A stretch of DNA of 6,378 bases, taken from the NCBI GenBank assembly GCA_014239715.1, contig JAAZYJ010000119.1:1-6378 (forward strand). The letters run 5' to 3'. The position numbers and the translations under genes were made by a program. The DNA comes from Flavobacteriales bacterium. GTDB lineage: Bacteria; Bacteroidota; Bacteroidia; Flavobacteriales; Parvicellaceae. The stretch's first letter is position 1. Every line of letters begins with the position of its first letter. The notes beneath the pieces were generated by a model that saw only the letters and a program-made list of their open reading frames with translations, had not been told where the DNA came from and searched no databases. Positions 6,357 through 6,378 of this stretch are shown in pieces.

Positions 6357-6378
6357 GCTGAAAATTTCGCACCTCCAA

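Noticed and set aside
6353..6361. ATG overlapping the last stop codon (ATGA) as the start of a further gene
   Set aside because: The frame reads ATG AGC TGA and stops after two codons, so no gene begins there within the window.

Overview
The window looks like ordinary chromosomal DNA of a member of the Bacteroidota, probably close to Flavobacteriales. Four things point there: a secreted protein with a C-terminal type IX secretion (T9SS) sorting domain, a DUF4296-type lipoprotein, a Bacteroidota-style dihydroorotase, and a promoter matching the Bacteroidota TTG / TAnnTTTG consensus. I see no tRNA, rRNA, CRISPR array, insertion sequence or phage gene. Coding density is high, and the longest stretch without a gene is 138 bp.

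Layout. Positions 1-1119 hold the C-terminal part of acetyl-CoA synthetase, cut by the window edge. A well-formed promoter at 1133-1166, with a near-perfect 20-bp palindrome in its spacer, drives a small TerB-like protein (1191-1625). Convergent with it, only 5 bp away, is a minus-strand gene (1631-2962) for a secreted seven-repeat LVIVD / choice-of-anchor-B protein exported by T9SS. After a 138-bp divergent intergenic region comes a tight plus-strand cluster: a GT2 polyprenol-phosphate-mannose synthase-like enzyme (3101-3820), dihydroorotase (3825-5171), a DUF4296-type lipoprotein (5168-5770, ATGA overlap) and a protein resembling a degenerate PD-(D/E)XK nuclease-like family (5787-6356).

How the genes fit together. 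The 3101-6356 cluster has gaps of 4, -4 and 16 bp and is almost certainly one transcript. It joins a glycolipid-precursor enzyme, a pyrimidine-synthesis enzyme and an envelope lipoprotein. From memory, the first three recur together in Bacteroidota, but I know of no mechanistic reason. The acs, terB-like and T9SS genes look like independent housekeeping or envelope units.

The points most worth a second look are the last gene, which appears to have lost acidic residues its relatives keep at the presumed active site; the heavy use of TTG/GTG start codons (four of six visible starts); the palindrome in the terB-like promoter; and a Gln in place of the first metal-binding His of dihydroorotase. 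I found no convincing evidence of a new multi-gene system.
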